Positions 7,494 through 17,141 of a stretch of DNA of 64,000 nucleotides are shown piece after piece. Origin of the DNA: Streptomonospora salina (GTDB taxonomy: Bacteria; Actinomycetota; Actinomycetes; Streptosporangiales; Streptosporangiaceae); NCBI RefSeq assembly GCF_014204715.1, contig NZ_JACHLY010000001.1, forward strand, positions 2,635,001-2,699,000. The letters are read 5' to 3'. A model generated the notes under the pieces. The model was not told the DNA's origin and searched no databases. It was given only the letters and a program-made list of their open reading frames with translations. A program made the position numbers and the translations under genes. How positions within the stretch are numbered: the first letter of the stretch is position 1; each line of letters opens with the position of its first letter.

Positions 7494-10076
7494 CTACTCG
7501 CCACTCAAGAGACCGGGTTGGGTTCCCGGGCTCTCCTCGTCGTCGTTGTCGTCGTCGTTGTCGTCATCGCCTGGCATGCCGTCGCCGCTGTCGTCCCCGC
7601 TGTCGCCGCCGTCGTCAAAGCAGGGCAGGTCTTCGGGACGGCACTCGGTCGTCTCTTCGTCCGTCGGGTCGGTGGGGATCGTCGGAGTCCACGTCGGGCC
7701 CTCCGGCTCCTCCTGCTCCTCCTGCTCCTCTTCTTCTTCCGTTTCCTCTTCGGTCGACGTGGCCGTCGGCGTGGGCGTGGGGCCGTAGCGCTCGGCCGAA
7801 CCCGCGTACACGGGTTCGGGGAACTGCTGGACCTCCTTGCCGTCCATCGCCGTGGTCATGTAGTCCTTCCAGATCTTCGCGGAGGTCGTACCGCCGTAGA
7901 TCGCGTTGACGCCGGGGATGACCAGCTTCTGGCCGTCGTCGCGGCTCAGTCCCACCGCTGTGGCCAGCTGCGGGGTGAATCCGACGAACCACGCCGACTT
8001 GGCGCTGTTGGACGTACCGGTCTTGCCCGCCACCGGGCGCCCGTCGGGCAGCGCCGCCGATTCGCCGCCGCCGCCGTCGACGACCTGGGTCATCGCGTAG
8101 GTGGCGTCGGCCGCGGTGTCCTGACTGAAGGCCCGGGTCCCCGACTCCAGCTCGGCCTGGTCGTCGGGCTCGACGACGTCGCCCTCGGCGTCGGTGAGCT
8201 CGGTGATCATGTGCTGGGGCATGTGCACACCCCCGTTGGCGAAGGTGGCGAACCCGGCGGCCTGGTCCAGAGCGGAGACGCGGTAGGTGCCCAGCGCGAT
8301 GTTGGGGCCCAGGTCCGCGGTCTCGAACTGGTCCTCGCTGACCCCCGCGTCGTCGGCCGTCGTGACGACCGCGTTCGGCGTGGTCTCGATCGCCAGCTGC
8401 ACGAAGCTGGTGTTGATCGATTTGGCCGTCGACTCGATGAGGTCGACCTCGCCGTGGGATTCGTTGCTGTCGTTCTGGATCGGCTCGGCGATGCCGGGGA
8501 ACTCCTGCGGGGAGTCACCGTTGAAGGTGCTTTCCAGTCCGATTCCCTGTTCCAGGCCGGTCGCCAGCACATAGGGCTTGAAGGCCGAACCGGCCTGCGC
8601 GTCGAGGGTGAGCGAGTTGTTGGGGTCGGAGCTGAAGTCCTCGCCGCCGTAGAAGGCCTTGATCTCACCGGTCTGCGGCTCGACCGACGCCAGGTGCTGC
8701 ACCGTCGCCTCGGGCATGTCGGGCAGGGTCTGGCTGAACGCCTCGCCGGCCCGCTTCATCAGCTCGGGGTCGAGCGAGGTCTCGATCGAGTAGCCGCCGG
8801 TGCTCAGCTGGCCGGGTTCCAGGCCGTAGCGGCGGTTGGCCTCCTGCTGGACGGCCTGGCGGATGTAGGCCTCTTGGTTGGTGACGTTCGCGCCGGGGTT
8901 GTAGTCGACCGTCTCGGGGAACTCCAGCTCGTCGGCCTCGGACTTGGGCATGCCCAGTTCCGAGTTGTCGCCGTGCATCTCGATGAGGCCCTTGCGGGTG
9001 TACTCCCACCGGTCCTTGAGGATGTCCTCCATATCCGAGCCCTCTTCGACGTTCTCGAAGTTGCCGGGCTGCTGGATGATGGAGCCGATGAACACGCCCT
9101 CGGCGGCGTTGAGCTCTTGGACGTCCTTGCCGAAGTAGGCCTGGGACGCGGCCTGGACCCCGTAGGCCTGGCGGCCGAAGTAGATCGTGTTGAGGTACTT
9201 CTCCAGGATCTCGTCGGCGGGCATCTGCTGGCCGGCCTTGATGGCGATCAGGATCTCGCGCAGCTTCCGGCTGTAGGTGCGTTCCTGGGACAGCGTGTCG
9301 TAGTAGTTGCGCGCCATCTGCTGGGTGATGGTGGAACCGCCGCCGGCGGCACCGCCGGTCAGCACGGCGCGCATGGTGCCGGTGATCGAGATGCCCGGCT
9401 CTTCGTAGAACTTGCGCTGCTCCGCCGCGAGGACGCCGTTGACCACCTCACGCGGGATGTCTTCGCTCGTGACCATGACACGGTTGATCTCGCCCGTGGT
9501 CGCGGCCTCTTCGCCGTTGGCGTAGTCGATGCTCGTGGACGCGAGCATGGCGTTGTCCTGCTGGCCGAGCTTCGCCAGGTCGGTCCGCGCGTAGGCGATG
9601 CCCAGCACCGCGACCCCGGTGACGAACATCAGCGCGCAGACGACCAGCGCGGGTTTCCACACTTTGCCGAAGAAGCGCCTGACGGGGCCGCGGTCGTCGT
9701 CCTCGCCGGAGCCCCCGCGCGGGGTCTTGCGGCGGCCGCCGCCCCCGCTGCCGGCTGCGGCCCGGCGTCCGGACTCGGCGCGGGCGCCTCCCGCTGGGGT
9801 GCGTCGGCCTCCGCCGCCCTGCCGGGACTGCTCGGGGGCCCGGCGCCTGCGGCCGTCGTCCGGTCCCGCCGCCGCCTCGGCACGGCTGCGTCGCGGGCGC
9901 TCGTCGTCCCAGAAGCCGGCGCTGTCGTCGCTGCCCGGCCGACTGCGCCGATCACCGGCGCGTTCGTCCGCCGCGGGGCCGCCGGCCCGGCGGCCACCGC
10001 CGTCGCCGCGGGCGCCCTCGGGCGGGCCAGAGGCCCGTCGGCGCCCGCCGGCATTCCGTCGTCTTTCGGTACTCAC
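7494..10076 (-). CDS. bifunctional penicillin-binding protein (GT51 + transpeptidase)
   Basis: Class A PBP that polymerises and crosslinks peptidoglycan; 860 residues from GTG at 10076 (an ATG 34 codons upstream is possible but the extra sequence looks non-coding). About 160 Arg/Gly/Ala-rich cytoplasmic residues precede one membrane helix (PALVVCALMFVTGVAVLGIAY). The glycosyltransferase domain shows EQRKFYEEPGISITGTMRAV, GGSTITQQMARN and EILEKYLNTIYFG. The transpeptidase has AGSAFKPY (SxxK), SINTSF (SxN) and VAGKTGTSN (KTG). The last 110 or so residues are an unusual Glu/Pro/Thr then Asp/Asn-rich tail. It is coupled to the downstream GT87-type gene. Confidence 0.93.
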   Translation of the reverse strand: MSTERRRNAGGRRRASGPPEGARGDGGGRRAGGPAADERAGDRRSRPGSDDSAGFWDDERPRRSRAEAAAGPDDGRRRRAPEQSRQGGGGRRTPAGGARAESGRRAAAGSGGGGRRKTPRGGSGEDDDRGPVRRFFGKVWKPALVVCALMFVTGVAVLGIAYARTDLAKLGQQDNAMLASTSIDYANGEEAATTGEINRVMVTSEDIPREVVNGVLAAEQRKFYEEPGISITGTMRAVLTGGAAGGGSTITQQMARNYYDTLSQERTYSRKLREILIAIKAGQQMPADEILEKYLNTIYFGRQAYGVQAASQAYFGKDVQELNAAEGVFIGSIIQQPGNFENVEEGSDMEDILKDRWEYTRKGLIEMHGDNSELGMPKSEADELEFPETVDYNPGANVTNQEAYIRQAVQQEANRRYGLEPGQLSTGGYSIETSLDPELMKRAGEAFSQTLPDMPEATVQHLASVEPQTGEIKAFYGGEDFSSDPNNSLTLDAQAGSAFKPYVLATGLEQGIGLESTFNGDSPQEFPGIAEPIQNDSNESHGEVDLIESTAKSINTSFVQLAIETTPNAVVTTADDAGVSEDQFETADLGPNIALGTYRVSALDQAAGFATFANGGVHMPQHMITELTDAEGDVVEPDDQAELESGTRAFSQDTAADATYAMTQVVDGGGGESAALPDGRPVAGKTGTSNSAKSAWFVGFTPQLATAVGLSRDDGQKLVIPGVNAIYGGTTSAKIWKDYMTTAMDGKEVQQFPEPVYAGSAERYGPTPTPTATSTEEETEEEEEQEEQEEPEGPTWTPTIPTDPTDEETTECRPEDLPCFDDGGDSGDDSGDGMPGDDDNDDDNDDEESPGTQPGLLSGE

Positions 10077-10178
10077 GCGTCCTCGATTGCTGTTAAGCGG
10101 CCGATCGGCCTTGCGACTCGGGTAGTGGAGGGGGATAAGCCCCGCGCGAAGGAGAATCCGGCCTGCGGATCGAACCAC

Positions 10179-10860
10179 ACCAGTCGTTTCGGGGGTTGAA
10201 GCGTCCGCTGATGGGACGCGCGACTGCCGCGGTCGGTTTTCGACCCTCCGGAAAGCTCGTCCTCTGCTGCCTCCTGTCGGCGACCTCTAGGCAAGGATCC
10301 CGTGGCGGAACACGGTCGGGCGACGTCCGTGCGACCACGGCGGGCCCCGGTCCCGCCGCCGCCTACCGGGCCCGTCGTCGGGGGCGGGCCACAGGCGCAT
10401 CGGGCCTCACGAGTAAAGCACCCGTCACGGTAGAGCGATGCCGCCCGCTAGCACAACCCACGCGGGAGGGTACCGCTCGGCCGGACGCCTCCGGCGGGTT
10501 CCCGCCACCCTGTGTGCGCGGACACGAGCGCAGGGGCGCACTGCGCAGCGTTCGGCGCGGCGCGAGCCGATCGTGTTCCGGCGGACACTCCCGCAGGTCG
10601 CGTCGGCTTCCTGCTGGAAGGACCGCGACACCCGGCCTGTCCCAGGGTGTTAGATACTCAACACGGGCTTGCGTTATATCGACGCGATATACTCAGTCCT
10701 ACACAAAGCACACATTGAACTCAGAACTCCGGTGCCGTCCGCATCCGGGATCGGACGTCGCCCGCCGGCCGCGTGGCACACCGGACGCCCGCAGCGGGAA
10801 CAGATCCGGTCCCGACGCGGCTGACCCCTATCAGGTGCGACGAATCAGGGAGGTGCGCGG
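10179..10860. other. 680-bp divergent intergenic region without a convincing gene
   Basis: Lies between the minus-strand PBP gene and plus-strand padR. A 222-codon open frame exists here, but it is Arg-rich, has no recognisable domain and runs into padR, so it is not called. The region holds the promoters for both directions and the palindrome described separately; nothing else is recognised. Confidence 0.5.
10675..10691. promoter_or_regulatory. perfect palindrome, probable PadR operator
   Basis: TATATCG-ACG-CGATATA has two perfect 7-bp arms and a 3-bp spacer, lying in an AT-rich island of an otherwise GC-rich gap, 170 bp before padR. AT-rich dyads are typical PadR-family binding sites, so autoregulation of padR and control of ino1 are plausible. 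No second copy was found in the 90 bp before ino1. Confidence 0.6.
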
Positions 10861-11487
10861 ATGAGTGCAGGGCGGGCGCGAGTGTTGGAACTCGCCGTCC
10901 TCGGACACCTCGCGGAAGCCCCGATGCACGGCTATGAACTGCGAAAACATCTCAACGCCGACCTCGGTGCCTTCCACGCCTTCTCCTACGGCTCCCTCTA
11001 CCCGGGGCTGAAGTCGATGCTGCACCGCGATCTGGTGGCGGCCTCCGCGGGCGACGGCGGCGCGGCGCGGGGACGGCGTTCGCGTATCGTCTACCGCCTG
11101 ACCGAGCACGGTCGCGACCGGCTCCACGAGTTGCTCTCCGAGAGCACTCCGGCAGCCACCGACGACGAATGCTTCGGGGTGCATTTCACCCTGTTCGGCC
11201 GCACCGCCGCCGAGGTGCGGCTGCGTATCCTCGACGGACGGCGCACACGCCTGCTGGAACGGTTGTCTGCACTGCGCGAACGCCTGAGGGGGCAGGTGCA
11301 GGACCCCTACACGGTCGAATTGAACCGCCATCGGGCAGCGGCCATCGAGAGCGAGGTCGACTGGCTGGACACGCTCATCCGCCGAGAGCGGCGGTGCGCC
11401 GAAGGGTCGGCGGGCAGCGATGCGAGCATCGGCGGGAATCCCCCGCCCGGCGTGGGAGCTCCGCCGCACACCGACAACCGGCACTAG
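10861..11487 (+). CDS. PadR family transcriptional regulator
   Basis: DNA-binding regulator of 208 residues. The N-terminal winged helix (residues about 6-95) reads VLELAVLGHLAEAPMHGYEL, then FSYGSLYPGLKSMLHRDL and RRSRIVYRLTEHGRDRL, the standard PadR recognition helix and wing. The C-terminal part (DPYTVELNRHRAAAIESEVDWLDTL) is the Vir_act_alpha_C-type dimerisation region. GGGAGG precedes the ATG at good spacing. It sits 90 bp upstream of ino1 in the same orientation, as in other actinomycetes, so it probably controls inositol synthesis; effector unknown. Confidence 0.9.
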   Translation: MSAGRARVLELAVLGHLAEAPMHGYELRKHLNADLGAFHAFSYGSLYPGLKSMLHRDLVAASAGDGGAARGRRSRIVYRLTEHGRDRLHELLSESTPAATDDECFGVHFTLFGRTAAEVRLRILDGRRTRLLERLSALRERLRGQVQDPYTVELNRHRAAAIESEVDWLDTLIRRERRCAEGSAGSDASIGGNPPPGVGAPPHTDNRH

Positions 11488-11577
11488 CCGGGGCGGCCCG
11501 AGCCGCCGCAGGCCGGCGCGTCGTCCCCGACGCGCCGACATAATTCCGAGTCAGCAACGAAAAAGGAGCAAGGACCA

Positions 11578-12657
11578 ATGGGTTCGGTACGTGTAGCCGT
11601 CGTCGGTGTCGGAAACTGCGCGGCGTCGCTCGTCCAGGGCGTCCACTACTACTCGGATGCCGACCCCGAGGCCCGGGTGCCGGGCCTGATGCATGTGCAG
11701 TTCGGCTCCTATCACGTACGCGACGTCGAGTTCGTCGCCGCGTTCGACGTCGACGCCAAGAAGGTCGGCCACGACCTCGCCGACGCCATCAGCGCCAGCG
11801 AGAACAACACGATCAAGATCTGCGACGTGCCGCCCACGGGAGTGGCGGTGCAGCGCGGCCCCACCTTCGACGGGCTGGGCCGCTACTACCGCGACACCAT
11901 CGAAGAGTCCACCGAGAACGCCGTGGACGTGGTCGCCGCGCTCAAGGCCGCGCGTGCCGACGTGCTGGTCTCCTACCTCCCGGTGGGCTCCGAGGACGCC
12001 GACCGCTTCTACGCCCAGTGCGCCATCGACGCCGGGGTCGCCTTCGTCAACGCCCTCCCGGTCTTCATCGCCTCCGACCCCGAGTGGGCCGAGAAGTTCT
12101 CCCAAGCGGGTGTGCCGATCGTCGGCGACGACATCAAGTCCCAGATCGGCGCGACGATAACGCACCGCGTGCTGTCCAAGCTCTTCGAGGACCGCGGGGT
12201 CGTCGTGGACCGCACGTACCAGCTCAACTTCGGCGGGAACATGGACTTCATGAACATGCTGGAGCGTGAGCGGCTGGAGTCCAAAAAGGTCTCCAAGACG
12301 CGGTCGGTCACCTCCCAGATTCCCCACGAACTCAACGCCGGTTCGGTCCACATCGGCCCTTCCGACCATGTGCCCTGGCTCGACGACCGCAAGTGGGCCT
12401 ACATCCGGCTGGAAGGCCGGGCCTTCGGCGACGCGCCGGTGAGCCTGGAGTACAAGCTGGAGGTGTGGGACTCCCCCAACTCCGCCGGGATCATCATCGA
12501 CGCCCTCCGCGCCGCCAAGATCGCCAAGGACCGCGGGATCGGCGGCCCCGTCCTCTCGGCCTCTTCGTACTTCATGAAGGCCCCGCCCGAACAGCACAGC
12601 GACAGCGACGGCCACGCCATGGTCGAGCGGTTCATCGCCGGCGAAGCCGACCGCTGA
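11578..12657 (+). CDS. ino1: inositol-3-phosphate synthase
   Basis: Converts glucose-6-phosphate to myo-inositol-3-phosphate with NAD, the committed step for phosphatidylinositol lipids and mycothiol. 359 residues, the short actinobacterial form. The NAD-binding start is [18 protein letters not shown]; the catalytic core includes [31 protein letters not shown] and [13 protein letters not shown], ending with [30 protein letters not shown] lies just before the ATG. Its partner padR is upstream. The supply of mycothiol precursor fits with the thiol-stress genes sigM and trxBA nearby. Confidence 0.96.
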   Translation: MGSVRVAVVGVGNCAASLVQGVHYYSDADPEARVPGLMHVQFGSYHVRDVEFVAAFDVDAKKVGHDLADAISASENNTIKICDVPPTGVAVQRGPTFDGLGRYYRDTIEESTENAVDVVAALKAARADVLVSYLPVGSEDADRFYAQCAIDAGVAFVNALPVFIASDPEWAEKFSQAGVPIVGDDIKSQIGATITHRVLSKLFEDRGVVVDRTYQLNFGGNMDFMNMLERERLESKKVSKTRSVTSQIPHELNAGSVHIGPSDHVPWLDDRKWAYIRLEGRAFGDAPVSLEYKLEVWDSPNSAGIIIDALRAAKIAKDRGIGGPVLSASSYFMKAPPEQHSDSDGHAMVERFIAGEADR

Positions 12658-12853
12658 CCCCCGCGGCCGCCGCGCCGGCTCGGTTCCGGTCCTCCGCGGA
12701 TCCCCGGCCGCGGGGCGCGGCTCGGGCACGACCGGCTCCGCGCGGCCGGGACCGGCCGCGCCCGAGCCGCGCCCGGCTGCGCGCGCCATACTGGCCCTCC
12801 CCCGTGAAACCGAACCGGGCGATGCGCGCGCCCGAACAGGGCAAGGAGCCTCG

Positions 12854-13573
12854 ATGAGCCACCCCCGAGAGCCCGGTCGGCCCCCGTACCCGGGGCCGCA
12901 GGGACCGTGGCGGCAGCCTCCGGTGCCCGGCGGCCCCCACGACCCGCACTCCCCCGTGCAGCAACCTCCGGGCGCCGGAGGCCCCGGGTACGGGACGCCG
13001 CCGGGGCCGCCGCCCGGCGGGGCGCCGGGCACCCCGGGCAGCCCGTACCCGCCGCCTCCGGGCGGGCGCCCGCCCGGAGGCGGCGGCAACGCCGGACTCG
13101 TCCTCGTGATCGCCTCCGTCTGCGTGGCCGTCCTCGTCGTGATCGGCGGAGTCGGCCTGTGGCTGCTCTCCGGCGGCGGAGACGTCACCGCTTCGGGCGG
13201 GCAGGGATCGGACGACAGCGTCCAGGCGCTCTACGAAGGCACCTGGGACGGAACCCTCGACCAGTACGACGCCGCAGGCGGCCCCATGGGGACCTGGTCG
13301 CTCACCGTCGAGGTCGGCGAGGAGACCATCGCGGCCGAGGAGTACGGCTTGGGCGGCCCCGAGGACGGCCGCTGCACCTGGGAGATCTCCGGCGCCCAAG
13401 GCACCGGGGCGCAGCTGACGTTCGGCTACACGGTCGCCGACGACCCCGACTGCGCCGACAACGGCGACGTCGTCATCGAACCGTCGGGCGGCGACTCCCT
13501 CGACATCACCGTAACGGGCACGCTCCAGGACGGAAGCGAGACCGAGTCCCGGGGCACGCTGTACCGGGATTAG
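12854..13573 (+). CDS. Pro/Gly-rich single-pass membrane protein, unknown function
   Basis: 239 residues, not recognised as a named family. Residues 1 to about 75 are Pro/Gly-rich and disordered (GPPPGGAPGTPGSPYPPPPG), followed by one membrane helix (LVLVIASVCVAVLVVIGGVGLWLL). The outer part, about 125 residues, is a small soluble domain with repeated Gly-Thr-Trp turns (YEGTWDGTLDQYDAAGG, MGTWSLTVEV) and two cysteines (RCTWE, PDCADN) that may form a disulphide; this looks like a beta-rich secreted domain. AAGGAGC lies before the ATG. It follows ino1 by about 200 bp and no functional link is evident. Confidence 0.7.
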   Translation: MSHPREPGRPPYPGPQGPWRQPPVPGGPHDPHSPVQQPPGAGGPGYGTPPGPPPGGAPGTPGSPYPPPPGGRPPGGGGNAGLVLVIASVCVAVLVVIGGVGLWLLSGGGDVTASGGQGSDDSVQALYEGTWDGTLDQYDAAGGPMGTWSLTVEVGEETIAAEEYGLGGPEDGRCTWEISGAQGTGAQLTFGYTVADDPDCADNGDVVIEPSGGDSLDITVTGTLQDGSETESRGTLYRD

Positions 13574-13665
13574 CCCGGCGCGGCCCGGCAACGGCGACCG
13601 CCTCCACGCGGCGCCGTCCGCACGCCGCCCGTCGGCCGGAAGCCCGCTCCCGGGCCTCGCGCGAC

Positions 13666-13679
13666 GTTTCACGTGGAAC
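13666..13679. promoter_or_regulatory. parS-like site (one mismatch)
   Basis: GTTTCACGTGGAAC differs from the consensus GTTTCACGTGAAAC at one position. It lies 58 bp before the MFS gene, about 15 kb from parB, and is probably a peripheral ParB-binding site. Confidence 0.6.
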
Positions 13680-13736
13680 ACGGCAAGCGGCACGACCGCG
13701 CGTCCGTGCGCTGCACGGCCCTCGTAGTCTTGGGCG

Positions 13737-15041
13737 GTGTCCTTCTACCGCGATCTGCGCGACGTGCTCCAGGGCCCGCGGTTCCGCCGCCTGTTCGCCA
13801 CGCGCCTGATCTCCCAGTTCGGCGACGGCGTCTACCAGGCCGGGCTGGCCGGATACGTCTTCTTCTCCCCCGAGCAGCACACGACCGCCCTCCAGGTCGC
13901 CGCCGCCTTCGCCGTGCTGCTACTGCCCTTCTCGGCCGTCGGCCCGTTCGCGGGCGTCCTTATCGACAGATGGTCACGTCGACAGGTCCTCTTCGTCTCC
14001 ACTCTCGCCAAAGGCCTGGTCGCCGCCTGTACCGCGGCGCTGGTGTGGTCCGGCTCCGACGGCGCCGTCTTCTTCGCGACAGCCCTCGTCGTACTCAGCG
14101 TGAACCGCTTCGTGCTGGCCGCGCTCTCCGCCGCCCTGCCGCACGTCGTGCCCCGGCACGAACTGATGATGGCCAACGCGGTGACGCCGACGTGCGGCAC
14201 CTTCGCCGCCTTCCTGGGCGCGGCCGTCGGCGCCGGGCTGCGGCTGCTGGGCGGCGACGGGTACGCGGGAACGGCGCTGATCCTGGTAGGGGCCGGCGCG
14301 GCGATGGCGCTGGCCGGGCCCGCCGCCCTCACCCTCGGACGCGGTGAACTCGGCCCCGACCTCGGCGAGCAGACGGACCGGGTACGCACCGCCGTCCGGA
14401 ACGTGGCGGTCGGTTTGGCCGACGGCGCGCGCCACATCTTCGACCGGCGCCCCGCGCGCTACGGACTCGCCACCGTCGCCGGCCACCGGCTCGCCTACGG
14501 CGTCGCCACGCTGGTGACCCTGCTGCTGTACAACAACACCTTCACCGCCGGAGGCGTCGCCGGCTTCGCGGGGTTCTCGGTCGCTCTGGCGGCCTCGGGC
14601 GCCGGATACTTCGCCGGCGCGGTGGCGACCCCGTGGGCCACCGCCCGCGTCCGGTCCGACACGTGGATCGCGCTGCTGCTCGGTACCGGCGCCGCGGTAC
14701 TGCTGGTCTTCGGGCTGCCGTTCACGCCGGTACTGTTCCCCGTCGCCGGGTTCGCGCTGGGCGCCGTGTCCCAAGGGGTCAAGGTCAGCGTCGACACGCT
14801 GGTTCAGCGACATGTCGACGACGCCTACCGCGGACGCGTGTTCGCGATCTACGACATGCTGTTCAACGCGGCTTTCGTCGCCGGCGCCGGTCTCGCGGCG
14901 GGTGCCGTCCCCTCCTCGGGCGAGAGCGCCGCCGCGGTCGCCGGGATGGCGGCGGGTTATGCGCTGATGGCCGCCGGCTGGACGGTACGGGCCCGGCACC
15001 TGCGCCGCGCCGAACCGGCCCCGACCGCCCGCGGCGGCTGA
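13737..15041 (+). CDS. MFS transporter
   Basis: Major facilitator superfamily permease of 434 residues with about 12 hydrophobic segments. The N-terminus (DVLQGPRFRRLFATRLISQFGDGVYQAGLAGYVFF) and the segment LIDRWSRRQVLFVSTL (motif A-like loop between helices 2 and 3) are typical of the MFS_3 drug or macrolide exporter branch. The GTG start has no Shine-Dalgarno sequence; a TAGTCT hexamer 9 bp upstream fits an actinobacterial -10 box, so the mRNA may be leaderless. The substrate is unknown. It converges with cca. Confidence 0.88.
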   Translation: MSFYRDLRDVLQGPRFRRLFATRLISQFGDGVYQAGLAGYVFFSPEQHTTALQVAAAFAVLLLPFSAVGPFAGVLIDRWSRRQVLFVSTLAKGLVAACTAALVWSGSDGAVFFATALVVLSVNRFVLAALSAALPHVVPRHELMMANAVTPTCGTFAAFLGAAVGAGLRLLGGDGYAGTALILVGAGAAMALAGPAALTLGRGELGPDLGEQTDRVRTAVRNVAVGLADGARHIFDRRPARYGLATVAGHRLAYGVATLVTLLLYNNTFTAGGVAGFAGFSVALAASGAGYFAGAVATPWATARVRSDTWIALLLGTGAAVLLVFGLPFTPVLFPVAGFALGAVSQGVKVSVDTLVQRHVDDAYRGRVFAIYDMLFNAAFVAGAGLAAGAVPSSGESAAAVAGMAAGYALMAAGWTVRARHLRRAEPAPTARGG

Positions 15042-15112
15042 TCCGGTGCCCGGAGACCGCCGGCGAGAAGCCCTTTGGGAACCACGTGGCCCGGGCCCGT
15101 CCACGGACCGGC

Positions 15113-15135
15113 CCCGCCGGACGGGCCCCGGCGGG
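15113..15135. terminator. possible hairpin between convergent MFS and cca genes
   Basis: CCCGCCGG and CCGGCGGG form 8-bp perfect arms around a 7-nt loop in the 217-bp convergent gap. No U-tract follows on either strand, so this is a weak call. Two copies of CGACACGGCGCTT also occur in this gap. Confidence 0.35.
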
Positions 15136-15258
15136 TGTCTGAGGCCCGACGGCTACCGCCGTGTCGACACGGCGCTTTGCTGACGAACCGACGTGGGGGC
15201 ATGCCGACACGGCGCTTCACCGCTGCGCCCTCCCGGACGGCCCGCGCCGGGCGCGTGT

Positions 15259-16824
15259 CTAGTCGGAGCCTTCGCCGCCCGCGGCCTCCTCGGTGCTCTC
15301 CGCGGGCTCTCCGGCCTCCGCGGCCTCGTCGAGGTGGCGCTGGGCCCAGACGCGCAGTTCCGCGGCGGCGGCCTCCCGCCCCATGGGGCCGTTCTCCAGG
15401 CGCAGCTCCAGCAGATAGCGCCACGCCTTGCCGACCATCGGCCCGGGCTTGATGTCCAGGATCTGCTGGATCTCGTTGCCGTCGAGGTCGGGGCGGACCT
15501 TGTTGAGCTCCTCCTCTTCGGCGAGGCGCTCGATCCGGTTCTCGATGTCGTCGTAGGCGCGGGCCAGCGCGGCGGCCTTGCGGCGGTTGCGGGTTGTGCA
15601 GTCGGCCCGCGTCAGGATGTGCAGACGCTGCAGCTGCTCGCCGGCGTCGCGCGCGTAGCGCCGCACCGCCGAGTCGGTCCACTCGCCCTTGCCGTAGCCG
15701 TGGAAGCGCAGATGCAGGCTGACCAGTTTGCCGACGGCGGCCACGACGTCTTTGGAGAAGCGCAGCGCACTGAGCCGACTCTTGCTCATGGAGGCGCCCA
15801 CGACCTCGTGGTGGTGGAAGGTGACGCGGCCGCCGGACTCGAACGCGCGGGTTTTGGGCTTGCCGATGTCGTGCAGCAGCGCCGCGAGGCGCAGCACGAG
15901 GTCCGGCTCCACCCCGCGCTTGCGCTCCAGTTCGATGGCCTGGTCGAGCACCGTCAGAGAGTGGTCGTAGACGTCCTTGTGCCGGTGGTGCTCGTCGATC
16001 TCCAACTGCATGCGGGGGATCTCGGGCAGCACGTGGACGGCGAGGCCCAACTCGACCATCAGCTCGACGCCCCTGCGGGGAGCGTCGCTGAGGATCAGTT
16101 TCGTGAGTTCGTCGCGGACGCGCTCGGCCGAGACGATCGCCAACCGGTCGGCCATGCCGGAAGCGGCTTCGCGCACCTCGGATTCCGGCGCCAGCCCCAG
16201 CTGTGCGGCGAAGCGCACCGCGCGCATGATGCGCAGCGGGTCGTCGGAGAAGGAGTCCTCCGGCTCGCCGGGGGTGCGCAAGCGGCCCGCCTTGAGATCG
16301 GCCAGACCGCCGAAGGGGTCGACGAACTCGCGTTCGGGCAGCCGCACCGCCATGGCGTTGACCGTGAAGTCGCGGCGCAGGAGATCGTCGTGCAGCGAGG
16401 TGCCGTAGTGGACCTCGGGCTTGCGGGACTTGGGCTGGTAGGACTCGCTGCGGTAGGTCGTGATCTCCAGCTGGAGCCCGCCCTTGCGCAGTCCGACCGT
16501 GCCGAAGTCGATGCCGACCGTCCATACGGCGTCGGCCCAGGACTCGACCAGGGAGAGGATGGTCTGGGGGACGGCATCGGTGGTGAGGTCGAAGTCGTGG
16601 ACCTCGCGGCCCAGCAAGGCGTCGCGTACCGGGCCGCCGACCATCGCGAGCTCGTGCCCGCCTTCGAGGAAGAGCTCTCCCAGCTCCTGAAGGACGGAGC
16701 CGATGGAACCGAAGAGCTCGGTTATCGCCGCCCGCTGCCGGTCGGTGAGCTCACCCGGGGATGGCGGGGCTGCCCCTTCCGCCGACGCGCGGGGGGATTC
16801 ACCGGGAAACGCTGTGTTGGGCAC
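15259..16824 (-). CDS. cca: CCA tRNA nucleotidyltransferase with HD domain
   Basis: Adds or repairs the 3' CCA of tRNAs; needed here because the tRNA-Ile gene in this window does not encode CCA. 521 residues. The class II head carries MVGGPVRDALLG and the catalytic DFDLTTDA, then LLRRDFTVNAMAV and SFSDDPLRIMRAVRFAAQLG. The C-terminal HD domain shows LRLAALLHDIGKPKTR, the form found in HD-containing actinobacterial enzymes. The N-terminal 30 residues are Pro/Ala-rich. It is divergent from the DUF6049 gene across 317 bp in which I recognise no other feature. Confidence 0.95.
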   Translation of the reverse strand: MPNTAFPGESPRASAEGAAPPSPGELTDRQRAAITELFGSIGSVLQELGELFLEGGHELAMVGGPVRDALLGREVHDFDLTTDAVPQTILSLVESWADAVWTVGIDFGTVGLRKGGLQLEITTYRSESYQPKSRKPEVHYGTSLHDDLLRRDFTVNAMAVRLPEREFVDPFGGLADLKAGRLRTPGEPEDSFSDDPLRIMRAVRFAAQLGLAPESEVREAASGMADRLAIVSAERVRDELTKLILSDAPRRGVELMVELGLAVHVLPEIPRMQLEIDEHHRHKDVYDHSLTVLDQAIELERKRGVEPDLVLRLAALLHDIGKPKTRAFESGGRVTFHHHEVVGASMSKSRLSALRFSKDVVAAVGKLVSLHLRFHGYGKGEWTDSAVRRYARDAGEQLQRLHILTRADCTTRNRRKAAALARAYDDIENRIERLAEEEELNKVRPDLDGNEIQQILDIKPGPMVGKAWRYLLELRLENGPMGREAAAAELRVWAQRHLDEAAEAGEPAESTEEAAGGEGSD

Positions 16825-17141
16825 ACCACCAGAGACTAGGCGGCAGCACCCCGGTCATGCGAATCGGCCCGTGGGTTCAGGCGGTCCGTGTGCTGAGGGC
16901 CACGGCCGGTTCCGACGATGCCGCGCCGGGTCTGGGACGGGGCGGCAGCACATTCCGCCCTGGCCGTAATGCAACGGAGCGCGGCCGGCAAGGGGGTATC
17001 GTTCGGAACAGTCCGCCGCGACTCCCGCGCGCCCGCGCGCCCCGGGAGGGTGCGGAACGGGTCGCGAGATCGCCCCGACGAGCGAATTCGTACCCAATCC
17101 CCCGCGGGCCACTGTCAACCTGACACGGAAGACCTTCTGGC

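Noticed and set aside
5733-10199. Plus-strand frame of 1488 codons opposite rpsF, GT87 and the PBP
   Set aside because: Third-position GC bias opens long antisense frames; the minus-strand genes have clear motifs and this frame has none.
10196-10864. 222-codon plus-strand frame before padR
   Set aside because: Arg-rich, no domain, no convincing ribosome binding site, contains the palindrome and overlaps the padR start.
11551-13188. 545-codon minus-strand frame opposite ino1
   Set aside because: Antisense shadow of ino1; the plus-strand frame encodes a complete inositol-phosphate synthase.
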